A DNA stretch of 64,000 nt. Origin: Mycoplasmoides pirum ATCC 25960 (GTDB lineage Bacteria > Bacillota_I > Bacilli_A > Mycoplasmatales > Mycoplasmoidaceae). Position 1 is the stretch's first letter, and every line of letters begins with the position of its first letter. The translations under genes and the position numbers were made by a program. Positions 1 through 9,798 of the stretch are shown one piece after another. The notes beneath the pieces were generated by a model that was given only the letters and a program-made list of their open reading frames with translations, was not told the origin of the DNA and ran no database searches. The DNA is taken from positions 310,001 to 374,000 of the forward strand of contig NZ_JMKZ01000001.1 in NCBI RefSeq assembly GCF_000685905.1, written 5' to 3'.

Positions 1-834
1 ATTGATGCAAGAAAAAATGGAACATATGATAATAGCGGAAAAGAAATAACTGATAATGCATCAGATATGACAAAAAACAATGTTAACAATCGTTTAAGTA
101 AAATGTATGCTATAACAGATATTGCAGTTTATTTTCGTTATTATATTGCTGGTTCTGATCAAGGTAGTGTTTCACCAAGTAGAAATCAAATTGTTGTTTC
201 TAATCCAACTGATGATATAGGCAAAAAAAATAAAGAAATTTTAGATAATCAATTTCAAAAAATATTTAATAAAAAACCCGAAAGTTACACATATAAATTA
301 TCAATGAATGATATGGTAGCCATTTTACTTTATGGTGCTACAGATATTAAAAAAGATGAACAAGATCCAAATAAATTAAATTACAAAATAACTCCATCTA
401 TAGTTCAATCATTAACTCCTTTATCATGACTAACTAATGAAAGTTTTACATTAGTTAATGGCGATCCTAATAATCCACAAAAAAATTTGTTTAAGATAGA
501 CAATGATTTATTAAACAATTTAATTGATCCAAGCAAAATATTGACTGAAAGACAATTTGAAGATAAAGGATTAACAATTGAGCAACAAAGAACTCAAACT
601 TTTTTAGGCAGAACTAATGCAATTGATTTACAATCACGTGCTTTTATTTCTGAAATTAATGTCAAAAATATAGCAGTTTCTGAATTAAAAAAGCAAATTT
701 TAAAAATTGATAATAATCAAAACAATTTATTAAATTTCACAATTGAAGACTATTATTCTCAATATTTTAAATCATTGATTAGTGATGATAATTTTGCTCC
801 TTTTGTTGAAGATATAACATTACCTACTTCATAG
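1..834 (+). CDS. C-terminal part of a hypothetical mycoplasma protein (5' end outside window)
   Basis: The reading frame is open from the first base to a TAG at 832-834, with one in-frame TGA (427-429) read as Trp, so at least 277 residues are present and the start lies upstream. The visible part is hydrophilic, Asn/Asp/Lys/Gln-rich, and has no transmembrane segment. I see no catalytic motif. In M. genitalium, as I recall, large lipoprotein or surface proteins (MG095/MG096) sit just before ung, so this may be the positional equivalent, but that rests on context only. It ends 18 bases before ung on the same strand. Function unknown. Confidence 0.7.
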
Positions 835-852
835 AATTTATAAATAGCAAAC

Positions 853-1515
853 ATGTTAACAAATTTAATAAAAAATCTAAATACAAATTGACGTGATAGT
901 TTATTAAAACAAATTAATTATTCTTATTTTGACAATCTTAATAAAATTGTTACCAATTCTTATTTAAATAATGAAGTTTTTCCCAAAAAAGAAAATATAT
1001 TTAATGCATTTAATTTTTTTAATGTTGAAGAAACAAAAGTAGTGATTATTGGACAAGATCCATATCATAATAATAATCAAGCTAATGGATTAGCTTTTGG
1101 TATCAATCCTAATTGTAAATTTCCGCCTAGTTTATCAAATATAGCAATAGAATTGAAAAATGATTTAAATGTTGAATTGAAAGATTATTCCTTAGTTTCA
1201 TGAGCAAAACAAAAAATTTTATTGTTAAATACTAATTTAACTGTAATGTCACATAAACCTTTAAGTCATTCTAAAATTGGTTGAGAAAATCTAATTATTA
1301 ATGAACTTAAATATTTATTAACTGTGAAACCAAATGTTATTTTTGTTTCGTGAGGTCAACATGCTAAAAAAATTATTGATTTATTGAATGTCAAATATTT
1401 AGTATCATCAGCTCATCCTTCGCCATTTAGTGCTCACAATTTCTTTAATACAAAACCTTTTAGTAAAATAAATAATTTTTTACTTGAAACTAGACAAGCA
1501 ATTATAAATTGATAA
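853..1515 (+). CDS. ung: uracil-DNA glycosylase
   Basis: A 220-residue family 1 uracil-DNA glycosylase, which removes uracil from DNA to start base excision repair. The water-activating motif GQDPYH is at residues 67-72 with catalytic Asp69. The leucine-loop motif containing HPSP begins at His188. The length matches the family. Trp codons are TGA, for example in the SWG segment. ATG at 853 is the first start after the previous gene and precedes the conserved N-terminal helix. The stop is immediately followed by the ATG of the next gene, suggesting co-transcription with the amidotransferase genes. M. genitalium has the same neighbour order (MG097-MG100, recalled). Confidence 0.95.
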
Positions 1516-2943
1516 ATGGTAAAATTATTACCTATGAATAACGAAATTTTTTTAATTAATAACAATGTAAAAAATTCTACAGATATCAGCGTCAATCCCG
1601 CATGAGCTATTGGTGTTTTTGCATCATTGGTAGTTTTTATATTGTTAATTTCAATTTTGAAAAAAATTTATGTTTATTTTGTGCATAAAAAACGATATTT
1701 TGTAATTCCGCATGTTAGTGTGAAAGGAATGACAAATATTGCTATGGTTATAGCAATGGCTGTTAGTCTTATCATAATAATTATGGCAATTACTGGCGGT
1801 CTTGCTGGCGTTTTATTTAGATCATATCCTGGAACAAGAGTGTCTATAGAAATTATTTTAGTTAAAATTTCAGGATTACTTTTTGGACCAATTATTGGTT
1901 TAGTGTCGGGTGCAGCAATTGATTTGTTAGCAGTTACTTTGTCAGCTGGTTTTTTTCATTATGGTTATTTTATGGCAGCAATGCTAACGGGGTTATTAGC
2001 TGGTTCATTAAGATCTGTAATTAATTTATCAAAAGTATCTAAACGGAAAGATCTTATACTTGTGATATGTTTAACATTGTTTGTTATAGTTTCTATTATC
2101 ATATCAATTTCTTCATTTGCAGCAATTCCAGGTTTAACTGAAATTGGTTTTGTTTTAAAATTACCAGGAACGCCTATAGATATTCATCTTTCTGAAGTTC
2201 AATTTTTCTTGTTAATAATAGGAACTTCATTGATTGTAATATTAACTATATGAATTATTTTTATTATTAAATATTTTTATAGTAAAAATCATAATTTCAA
2301 TATAAGTAATTTAACATATAAACAATATAAACACGGAAATCACAAAAGTTCTATTTTATTAATTTTAAAAAATAATTGATATGAACCTCTGGTAACTACA
2401 ATTACTTTGGCATTTAGTGTTGGTTTATTAGTTAATGTCTTGTTTTTACCAATTTTTGATGCACAAATTACTGGCCAAACTTATACATTTTGAGTTTTAT
2501 TTAGATTTTTAATATTATTTGTTTTATTTGCAATTGATGTTATTGTAATATACCCAATTCTATTAATTGTAACTCCAATTGTTAAATATAATTATCAAGA
2601 TGAATTAGTTGAAGATTTAGATATACTTGTTAAGTATGAAACATGAAATTTTAAAGAAACGGAATCAGATATGTTTGAAAAAGAAATTGTAGAATGTAGC
2701 AAATCATTGTTGTTTTCTTTAAGTGATAAACAATTAGAAGAATTATCAAAAGATTTTAATGAAATTATTCATAGTTTTGAAAATGTTTCAAAAATAGATA
2801 CAACTAATTTGGAACCATGCAATTATCCGATCTCAATCTCAATTCATAAATTGAGAGAAGATGAAGTCAATAATGATTTAAATTATGTTGATATTATGCA
2901 GTGTCCTGAAAAAGTTGAAAACAATTTAGTAAAAGTTTATTAA
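1516..2943 (+). CDS. gatC: multi-pass membrane protein fused to GatC (tRNA amidotransferase subunit C)
   Basis: One continuous frame of 475 codons (475 aa, or 469 if the ATG at 1534 is used) carries two parts. Residues 1 to about 370 hold several hydrophobic helices, with glycine-rich membrane segments such as GLLFGPIIGLVSG that resemble small-substrate transporter S components. Residues from about 386 are a recognisable GatC: the segment DTTNLEPCNYP followed by LREDEV matches the conserved GatC wrap-around region. GatC with GatA and GatB converts Glu-tRNA(Gln), and in some species Asp-tRNA(Asn), to the amide. No stop separates the parts; the TGA at 2644-2646 is Trp. M. genitalium MG098 is, as I recall, a protein of similar length in the same position, so the fusion looks conserved. 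The transported substrate, if any, is unknown. Confidence 0.85.
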
Positions 2944-2966
2944 TTGTTTATAGGGATTTATAAGTT

Positions 2967-4409
2967 ATGCGTTCAAAAATTATAGATTTACACCAACAAT
3001 TAAAAAGTCAAAATATTTCTGCTACTAAATTAATTAAAAAAACCATAAGAAAAATTTCTAAATTTAAAAAAACAAATTTTTTAATTAATACTAATATTGT
3101 TGAAAGCACAAGGTTATCAAAGCATTTAGATAAAAGTGAAAATTTTTCTAAATCATTTTTAGCATGTATTCCATATGTATTAAAAGATAATATATCAACC
3201 AAAGATATAATAACAACTGGTGGATCTAAATTTTTAGAAAATTATATTCCACCTTATGATGCTACAGTATATAAATTACTTAAAAAAAATAATGCTATTC
3301 TTGTTGGCAAAGCTAATTTAGATGAATTTGGATTAGGTGGAACTGGTTCATTTTCAGCATATGGAATTGTCTCGCATCCATTTAATAAAAAACACATTGC
3401 TGGTGGTAGTTCTTCAGGTAGTGCAGTTGCTGTTGCCTCAGGTGTAGTTCCATTTTCAATTGGAACAGATACAGGGGATTCAATTCGTAGACCTGCTAGT
3501 TTTTGTGGAGTTGTTGGATACAAACCGACATATGGTTTAATATCAAGACACGGAGTATATCCATATGCTCCTTCATTAGATCATGTTGGTGTGTTTGCTA
3601 ATACAATTGTTGATGTTGCCTTAGTAGCTGATGCTATTATTGCTTATGACACAAATGATTTTAGTAGTCAAAAATTTAATAAAAATTTATTTGTTAGTTT
3701 GAATGAGCCTATTAGTGATTTTACTATTGGTTATCCTGCTAATATTGAAATATATATGGATGAAAACATTTTAACAGCTTGAAATAAATTGAAATCATTA
3801 TTGTTAACAAATAACATCAAATTAGTTCCTCTGGGGATTAATCTAGAATTACTTAATGCAATAAATCCTATTTATAAAATTATTTCTTATTCTGAAGCGG
3901 TAAGTTGTTATTCAAGTTTTACAGGTATTCCTTTTGGAAAACATTTAGAAGGTAATAATTTTGAAGAAATTGCAGAAAAATCAAGAACTTTATTATTTGG
4001 AGATCAATTAAAATATCGTTTTACAATAGGTTCATTTGCTTTAAAAAAAGAAAATTTTGATAAATACTACTTGAAATCTAAATTAGTTAGAACAAAATTA
4101 GTAAATCATTTTAATGATGATTTCTTGAAAAAAGTAGATGTTGTTATGTCTATTGGTTCATCATGTTTAGCACCTTTAATAAAGGATGTAGTAGAGAACA
4201 AAAAACCTACATCTAATTTGATTGATGATTTTCTTCAAATTTCAAACTTTGCTGGAGCTCCTTCAATTACGATACCATTTGCAAAAGATGATAAAAATTT
4301 ATTTTTAGGTGTTAATCTTACAGCCGCACAATTTAAAGATGACTTATTATTAAAAATTGCTTTAGTTATTGAAAACATTATCAATACGAAAGGAGTAATA
4401 AATGTTTAA
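2967..4409 (+). CDS. gatA: Glu-tRNA(Gln) amidotransferase subunit A
   Basis: The 480-residue amidase-family subunit releases ammonia from glutamine for tRNA-bound Glu/Asp amidation. The Ser-cisSer-Lys triad is visible: Lys73 in LKDN, Ser148 in the GGSSSGS loop, and Ser172 in TGDSIRRPA. Most family members have Gly-Gly before the last Ser; here it is Gly-Asp. One in-frame TGA is Trp. The start ATG at 2967 lies 23 bases after gatC, and the gene overlaps gatB by 8 bases (ATGTTTAA), which suggests translational coupling of the complex subunits. Glutaminyl-tRNA in this organism is probably made through this indirect route, as in other mollicutes. Confidence 0.96.
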
Positions 4410-5847
4410 TTTTGAAACAATTATTGGTATTGAAGTACATGTTGCTTTAAATACTAAAACTAAAATGTTTTCTCCAGCAAAAAATAATCATAATGATAAA
4501 CCTAATGTAAATTTACATATAAATGATTTAGGCTTACCGGGGACGTTGCCTCAACCCAATAAAGAAGCAATTAAAAAAGCTTTTATTTTAGCTAAAGCAT
4601 TACATATGCAAGATGTAGATTATTTATTAAGGTTTGATAGAAAAAATTATTTTTATCAAGATTTACCTAAAGGTTTTCAAATTACACAACAATATCACCC
4701 CTTTGCACAAAATGGTTATTTGGAAGTTAATAGTAATAATAAAGATTATCATTTTAAAATTCAAAGATTTCATATTGAAGAAGATACAGCAAAACAATAT
4801 GCAGTAGATGATCATTTATTTTTAGATTATAATCGAGCTGGATCACCATTAATTGAAATTGTCACAGATCCAATTTTTTTTAATGCTGAGGAAGTTAAAT
4901 TGTATTTGTCAACATTACGCCAAATTTTAATTCATAATAATATATCTGATGCAAAAATGGAATCAGGATCAATGCGAGCTGATATTAATTTATCAATTCG
5001 CCCAGTAGGTTCTAAAAATTTAGGCACAAGAGTTGAAATTAAAAATGTTAATTCTATAAATAATATTGAAAAAGCAATTAAATATGAAACTAATCGTCAA
5101 ATTGAATCATTGTTAATTGGTAAACCTATTATTCAAAGCACAATGCGATTTGATGATCAAGAAAATAAAACAGTTTATATGCGCGAAAAAACATCAAATG
5201 TTGATTATAGATATATGCGTGAACCTAATATTATTCAAATTTCATTAGATGAAAAATGAAGCAATGAAATTTATGAAAAAAATAAAATTATTTTTCCAAG
5301 TGAAATTGCAAAAAAACTAAAAGCAGTAGGTATAGAAGAACAAAAAATCAATATTTTATTAGATGATGTGCATGCATTAAATGCATTTAACTTTATTGCT
5401 TCATCAACTAATAATTACAAAGAAACATCAAGATGATTATTAGTTGAATTAGCAGGAATTATGAATGATTTAAATCATACTTTTGAAAAAAATGTAAAGG
5501 AAGTAGATTTAATTAATATTATTGAATTGATAAATTTATTAAATCAAGAAAAAATTAATGGCAAACAAGCTAAAATCATTTTAGAACATAGTTATAAATT
5601 CAAAAAGAAGCCTAGCGATTTGATTGTTGAATTAAAAATGGAACAAATTGTTGATCCAATTAAAATTGAAGAAATATTAAAACCAATTTTTGCAAATAAT
5701 GAAGTTAAAATTAAAAAAGATTATAAAAATCGTGCAGATCGTGTTGAAAGTATGCTATTAGGATTACTAATGAAAGCTACAAATGGTCAAGCTAATCCCG
5801 GCATTTCAACAAAAATCGTTAAAGAAATGTTAAAAAAATATGAATAA
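4402..5847 (+). CDS. gatB: Glu-tRNA(Gln) amidotransferase subunit B
   Basis: A 481-residue GatB, the ATP-dependent kinase/amide-transfer subunit that binds tRNA. The N-terminal cradle begins with the typical [17 protein letters not shown] segment. The body contains the [16 protein letters not shown] and [13 protein letters not shown] motifs. The C-terminal helical/YqeY-like tail includes the conserved glycine-rich segment [17 protein letters not shown]. In-frame TGA codons are Trp. The start overlaps gatA and the end overlaps the Nudix gene by 8 bases, so gatC-gatA-gatB-Nudix form one translationally coupled operon. Confidence 0.96.
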
Positions 5848-6316
5848 TAAATTAAGTTTAGAGATAGCAGCCGGTGGTATTATTACTATAATTGATGACA
5901 AAACTAATTCAATTAATATTTTGTTAGCTTTAACAAAGAATCATAATCCATATTGAGGATTTCCAAAGGGACATACTGAATTAAATGAAAATTTAGTAGA
6001 AACAGCTATTAGAGAAATTAAAGAAGAAACAAATTTAGATGTAACTTTGGTAAATTCAAAACTAAATTGATTAAATGAATACTCGCCTTTTCCTGGTACT
6101 ATAAAAAAAGTTACATATTTTTGATTTAAACCAAAAGACATTAGTCAACTTAAAAAACAAGAATCTGAAATTTCAAAATTAATTTGAGTTGATTATAAAG
6201 AAGTTTTTAAATATTTGACTTATCCTAGAGATCGAGAAATTTTTATTGAATTTTTAAATGATTCAAAACTAACAAAAAATATAAAATTGTTCAAACAAAA
6301 ATTGAATAATAAATAA
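5840..6316 (+). CDS. Nudix hydrolase (MutT/diadenosine polyphosphatase type)
   Basis: A 158-residue Nudix protein. The Nudix box fits G-x5-E-x7-REUxEExxU at about residues 45-67, as GHTELNENLVETAIREIKEE followed by TNL. Members cleave nucleoside diphosphates linked to another group. The short family member with WGFPKGH before the box resembles bacterial Ap4A hydrolases, which is an inference. Five in-frame TGA codons encode Trp, including those in YWGFPKG and YFWF. The start at 5840 overlaps the last codons of gatB, so translation is probably coupled. It is followed by about 120 AT-rich bases before recU. Confidence 0.88.
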
Positions 6317-6436
6317 TTAAATAATTTTTTAATTTTTATTAAATTCTTAAAACACATAAAAATAAAATTTTTCTAATTTTGTAAATTTTTGTTCACTTAT
6401 TATTAAAAAAGGAGCATTTAAATTTTTATTTTTATA

Positions 6437-6931
6437 ATGAAAGCAAATCGAGGAATGTTTTTAGAAACAATAATTAACCGAACTATTGAATATTATAAAA
6501 ACAAGAATGTAGCATATTTTTCTAAAAGATTTTTACCTATAAAAATTTATTCATTTAATGGCAATAGAATTCAAGGATGATTAGATTCAAAAACACAAAC
6601 AGATTACTATGGAATTTTTAAAGGTAAATATTTAGATTTTGAAGCAAAGCAAACTAGTACAAACAATTTACCATTAGCTAATATCAAGAATCATCAAATA
6701 ATTCATATGAAAAATGTTACAAAATTTGGCGCAATAGTTTTTTTTATAATTTATTTTTCAAAATTTGATAAATTTTTTCTTTTGTTGTTTGATAAGTTTT
6801 TGAATTTTATTGAAACAAATAATAAATGTTCGTCTATATCTTTTGAATATTTAATAGCAAATGCTATTGAATTAGATTTGATATTTCCAGGTGTATTAGA
6901 TTTGCAATCTAAATTAGATAATTTAGTTTAA
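6437..6931 (+). CDS. recU: Holliday junction resolvase RecU
   Basis: A 164-residue RecU-type nuclease that cleaves four-way junctions during recombination and repair. The restriction-endonuclease-like core is visible: TQTDYYGIFKGKYLDFEAKQT carries the catalytic Asp, Glu and Lys arrangement. NLPLANIKNHQIIHM is the conserved following helix. One TGA (GWLD) is Trp. The protein is slightly shorter than Bacillus RecU, as usual in mollicutes. It ends at a shared terminator hairpin and converges with HU on the other strand. Confidence 0.9.
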
Positions 6932-6960
6932 AGTATTTTTTTTATAAATAATAATAAAAA

Positions 6961-6985
6961 AACCTATTCGAATTATGAATAGGTT
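6961..6985. terminator. bidirectional terminator between recU and hup
   Basis: AACCTATTC (6961-6969) pairs with GAATAGGTT (6977-6985) around a 7-base loop. There is an A-run on the left and a T-run on the right, so it can stop transcription from both converging genes. Confidence 0.8.
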
Positions 6986-7010
6986 TTGTATTTATTAATA
7001 AAAAATAAAA

Positions 7011-7322
7011 TTATTTTTTACTATCTTCATATTCTCATTTAGCTTTTAATAAAACACTTTCTTTTATATCTTTAATTGGAGAAAATTTTAAGCGAGCTTT
7101 TGGTGGAATTTTAATTTGTGCACCAGTCATAGGATTTTTTGCAATTCTTTCAGAAGACATTGTTACTTTAAATTTACCAATATCTGGTAATTTTATAGAT
7201 CCTTCTTTTTTTAATTCGCTTTTTAATAAATCTGTGTATGTAGTAAATACATTTGCCACGACTTTATGAGAAACTCCAGTAACTTCAGCGATAATTTTAA
7301 ATATTTCAGACTTTGTCAACAT
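7011..7322 (-). CDS. hup: HU-family DNA-binding protein
   Basis: A 103-residue histone-like protein on the minus strand. The N-terminal dimerisation helices (MLTKSEIFKIIAEVTGVS) and the DNA-binding beta-arm (RIAKNPMTGAQIKIPPK) match HU. The HU arm usually reads RxGRNPxTGExI, so the core RNP is present as KNP. A TGA Trp codon at 7035-7037 is followed by five more codons, EYEDSKK-like, before TAA at 7011-7013. HU wraps and bends the nucleoid. It is divergent from the MG354-like gene, with about 317 bases between them, and convergent with recU. HU next to an MG354-like gene matches M. genitalium MG353-MG354 as recalled. Confidence 0.92.
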
Positions 7323-7639
7323 ATTTTGTTCCCTTAAAATTTATTAGTTCACTTTATTTAAAATAAAATTTACATAGTAAAAAATCTATTACAAATTATA
7401 TTATAAATTTATATTAATAATCATTGAATGCAATGTTATTTCAACTAAAATTTATTTTTTGAATAAAAACTATAACAATTTATAAATTATTTGATACAAT
7501 GCTTTTTTGTTATAGTGTAATTAACATAGTGTATTGAATGTTCTAAATTTTAAAAAATAATAATCACTTTAAATCTAATAGAATTGTTACACAATAAATT
7601 AAGTAGAATACAGAGAATCAAAGTAAAAATAGGATCAAA
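7323..7639. other. divergent intergenic region between hup and the MG354-like gene
   Basis: 317 bases of extremely AT-rich sequence without a credible ORF. A TATAGT box at 7511-7516 and weak -35-like TTGATA at 7491-7496 (14-base spacing, too short) are the only promoter-like words I can point to for the rightward gene. An AGGAT at about 7632 could serve as its ribosome binding site. No hairpin of note is seen. Confidence 0.4.
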
Positions 7640-8083
7640 ATGTCTAATATTAATTATTCAAATAATTTAACAAAAGCATTAAAAGTATTTAATGAGATTT
7701 GTATAGATCAAAATTCTAAACTTAACTTCATCAAAGAAGTTTTCGAAACTGATGGAGCAGCAAATATGAATTTTGATTTAGATAAATTAAAAACTATTAT
7801 GAGTTTAGTTGTTCCAAAAGTATTGGAAAATGATACTTCAATTATAAAAGATCATTTTTATAAAAATTTAGATACTATATCAAAGTGCGACACACCTGAA
7901 GATATTATTTTATTGTTTAAATCTAACCAAGAAGTAATTGATGAATTTTGTATTTCATATCTAACTTTTAAACAATACATTGATTTTATTGATAACGAAA
8001 AAAGTCGATTAATAAAAATTCAAAATGCAATAGCTAAACAAGTTGTTGAATATGTTTCGGGTTCATTAAATAATTCATTGTAA
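7640..8083 (+). CDS. hypothetical protein resembling mycoplasma MG354
   Basis: A 147-residue soluble helical protein without a recognisable enzyme motif. Its N-terminus (VFNEICIDQNSKLNFIKEVF) resembles what I remember of M. genitalium MG354, a protein of known NMR fold but unassigned function. Its C-terminal helix (KSRLIKIQNAIAKQVVEYV) also agrees. Position next to HU supports orthology. The start ATG has AGGAT about 6 bases upstream. It ends eight bases before the extended -10 promoter of the L10 operon, so the two are separate units. Confidence 0.65.
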   Translation: MSNINYSNNLTKALKVFNEICIDQNSKLNFIKEVFETDGAANMNFDLDKLKTIMSLVVPKVLENDTSIIKDHFYKNLDTISKCDTPEDIILLFKSNQEVIDEFCISYLTFKQYIDFIDNEKSRLIKIQNAIAKQVVEYVSGSLNNSL

Positions 8084-8090
8084 TTATTTG

Positions 8091-8099
8091 TGTTATAAT
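8091..8099 (+). promoter_or_regulatory. extended -10 promoter of the rplJ operon
   Basis: TGTTATAAT matches the TGnTATAAT extended -10 box and lies about 12 bases before the first stem of the L10 leader. No good -35 is visible at 16-18 bases, which is compatible with an extended -10 promoter. Confidence 0.6.
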
Positions 8100-8110
8100 T
8101 TTGTTGCAAT

Positions 8111-8234
8111 AACCAAAGAAAGTAACTAACTATTTAATTAAATAGTTTTAATTTGTTACCGAGGTAATTTTAATAATCCCCGTCAATCAAACTACTTTGG
8201 TTTTTTATTTTTAATAAAATCAAAGTAGTTTTTT
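8111..8234 (+). promoter_or_regulatory. ribosomal L10 leader with terminator/antiterminator switch
   Basis: Two mutually exclusive pairings can be read directly. AACCAAAG (8111-8118) pairs with CTTTGGTT (8195-8202) to close the leader, with inner stems GTAAC 8122-8126/GTTAC 8155-8159 and a hairpin around ACTATTTAATTAAATAGT. Alternatively ACTACTTTG (8191-8199) pairs with CAAAGTAGT (8221-8229) followed by a T-run to 8234, a classic terminator. The layout matches the known L10-leader family, in which L10-L12 complex binding controls read-through. Which structure L10 stabilises here is inferred. Confidence 0.82.
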
Positions 8235-8278
8235 GTTATTGTATTTAAAACTAAATGATTCAAAATAAAGGAGTAAAA

Positions 8279-8764
8279 ATGAAAGCAGTTATTCAAGCGA
8301 AAATTGATAAAATCAATGAAATTGCTAATATTTTGTCAACTGCTAAATCATTTGTTATTTTTGAATATTCAACAATGACAGCTTTAGAAACTACTGAATT
8401 ACGTCGTAGTTTAACTCAAGCTGGAAATAAAATGTTTGTTTTAAAAAATAATATAGTAACACGTGCTTTATCACAATCTAATATTGAAGTACCAAGTGAT
8501 AAATTAATAGGACAAATTGCTATAGCTTTTGGGATAGAAGATGGTTTTCAACCTATAAAAGCAATTCACAAATTTGTGAAAGAAAAAGACAAAGTTAATT
8601 TTAGAGTTGGATTTTTAGAAGGCAAAGTTTTAGAAGTTAATGAATTAAATCAAATTGCTTTGTTGCCATCAAGAGATGAATTATACAGTATGTTTTTATC
8701 TGTATTACAAGCTCCATTACGCAAATTTATGTATGCAATGAAAGCAGTTGGCGATAAAAAATAA
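8279..8764 (+). CDS. rplJ: 50S ribosomal protein L10
   Basis: A 161-residue L10, the base of the ribosomal stalk, which binds L12 dimers and 23S rRNA. The N-terminal segment KINEIANILSTAKSFVIFEY and the LRRSLTQAGNKMFVLKNN motif are typical, and the C-terminal helix binds L12. An upstream in-frame ATG at 8255 exists, but AAAGGAG at 8267-8273 sits at the right distance from 8279, which gives the normal length, so 8279 is preferred. Expression is probably controlled by the L10 leader upstream. rplL follows after 60 bases. Confidence 0.96.
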   Translation: MKAVIQAKIDKINEIANILSTAKSFVIFEYSTMTALETTELRRSLTQAGNKMFVLKNNIVTRALSQSNIEVPSDKLIGQIAIAFGIEDGFQPIKAIHKFVKEKDKVNFRVGFLEGKVLEVNELNQIALLPSRDELYSMFLSVLQAPLRKFMYAMKAVGDKK

Positions 8765-8824
8765 TTATTTAAATATATTTGAAAGAAAACAATAAGGATA
8801 ATATAAAAAGGTAGAAAATTACTT

Positions 8825-9187
8825 ATGGCTAAAATGACTAAAGAACAATTTATTGAAAGTTTAAAAGAAATGACATTAGTTGAAATAAATGATGTTATTA
8901 AAGCGATTGAAGATGAATTTGGTGTTTCAGCAGCCGCTCCTGTAGCTGCAGCAGCTGCACCTGCAGCAGCTGCAAGCTCTGAAGTTAGTGTTATTATGAC
9001 AAATGCTGGTGACAAGAAAATTGATATTATTAAGTTATATCGTGAAATTTCTGGTTTAGGTTTAATGGAAGCAAAAGCTGCAGTTGAAAAATCTCCTTGT
9101 ACAATCAAAGAAAACATTAAACCAGAAGAAGCTGCTGAACTTAAAAAGAAATTTGAAGCAGCTGGTGCTACAATTGAAGTTAAATAA
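8825..9187 (+). CDS. rplL: 50S ribosomal protein L7/L12
   Basis: A 120-residue stalk protein that recruits translational GTPases. The order is an N-terminal dimerisation domain ([20 protein letters not shown]), an Ala-rich flexible hinge at about residues 37-56 ([14 protein letters not shown]), and a C-terminal domain ([20 protein letters not shown]...AAGATIEVK). The Ala-rich hinge makes this the least AT-rich stretch nearby. It belongs to the L10 operon and is followed within 22 bases by rpmF, with TAAAGGAATT as ribosome binding site for the next gene. Confidence 0.97.
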   Translation: MAKMTKEQFIESLKEMTLVEINDVIKAIEDEFGVSAAAPVAAAAAPAAAASSEVSVIMTNAGDKKIDIIKLYREISGLGLMEAKAAVEKSPCTIKENIKPEEAAELKKKFEAAGATIEVK

Positions 9188-9208
9188 TAATAAAGGAATT
9201 CATTACTA

Positions 9209-9382
9209 ATGGCTGTTCAACAACGTCGTTCTAGTAAACATCGACGTGATAAAAGACGTTCACATGACGCTCTTAGTCCAACAACAGTTGGAGCATGTAA
9301 GAAATGTGGTAAAATCAAACGTTCACATCGTGTTTGTTCATGTGGAATGTATAATGATTTAAGAGTTACTAAAGGTCATTAA
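9209..9382 (+). CDS. rpmF: 50S ribosomal protein L32
   Basis: A 57-residue L32. The basic N-terminus ([17 protein letters not shown]) and a zinc ribbon with CKKCG and CSCG pairs identify the zinc-binding form. ATG at 9209 is preceded by AAGGAAT. It follows rplL closely and may be co-transcribed. A small membrane protein gene starts eight bases after its stop. Confidence 0.95.
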   Translation: MAVQQRRSSKHRRDKRRSHDALSPTTVGACKKCGKIKRSHRVCSCGMYNDLRVTKGH

Positions 9383-9390
9383 CATTAAAT

Positions 9391-9609
9391 ATGGATAACA
9401 AAAAAGAAAACAACACAATTTTCATTAAAACTACAAATGATGAAAATGTTAAAGAAATTTTAGTTGAAAAAATTGATAATAATAAATATCAAAATATTAA
9501 AACAAGTGATAAATTTAATTGATTTTATGCAATATGTTCAATTTTTTTAATGATTATAGGTATTTTTGTTGGAATTAGTTTGTGTTGTTTATGCATTTTA
9601 TATGCATAG
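9391..9609 (+). CDS. small single-pass membrane protein, hypothetical
   Basis: The 72-residue ORF starts with ATG 8 bases after rpmF and ends with TAG. Residues 1-45 are charged and Asn/Lys-rich. Residues from about 47 to 71 form one strongly hydrophobic helix ending in Cys-Cys-x-Cys, with two TGA/TTT aromatic positions just before it, so the protein should be tail-anchored with its N-terminus in the cytoplasm. No family recognised. It is followed by a terminator hairpin, so it is the last gene of the rplJ-rpmF run. Confidence 0.6.
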
Positions 9610-9638
9610 TATTTGCTTATCTTATAATCTTTTAATAT

Positions 9639-9670
9639 AAGTGCTATTTATTCAAAAATGGCACTTTTTT
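9639..9670 (+). terminator. terminator after the rplJ-rpmF unit
   Basis: AAGTGC (9639-9644) pairs with GCACTT (9661-9666), extended by ATTT/AAAT inside the stem with one mismatch, and is followed by a T-run. Confidence 0.7.
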
Positions 9671-9735
9671 GTTTAATTAAATAATTAATAAATTTATTTT
9701 TAAAAAATAATACAAAAATAAATAATATAATAAAA

Positions 9736-9762
9736 TTATCACTATCACATATAGAGTGCTAA
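9736..9762 (+). promoter_or_regulatory. CIRCE operator (HrcA binding site) upstream of dnaJ
   Basis: TTATCACTA-9 bases-GAGTGCTAA matches the CIRCE consensus TTAGCACTC-N9-GAGTGCTAA. The right arm is perfect, two positions in the left arm differ, and the spacer length is exact. It sits 37 bases before the dnaJ ATG. HrcA binding would repress dnaJ and release it on heat shock, as known in other low-GC bacteria. hrcA itself is not in the window. Confidence 0.88.
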
Positions 9763-9798
9763 TATATTAAAATAATGTTTTACATATGAGTATAATTT

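Noticed and set aside
2640-2670. A separate gatC gene starting at 2671
   Set aside because: No stop separates it from the upstream membrane protein, there is no ribosome binding site before 2671, and a same-sized fusion is recalled in M. genitalium. An internal start is kept only as an alternative.
8650-9117. Minus-strand ORF opposite rplJ-rplL
   Set aside because: It is the antisense shadow of the Ala-rich L7/L12 hinge and L10; the plus-strand proteins are unmistakable.
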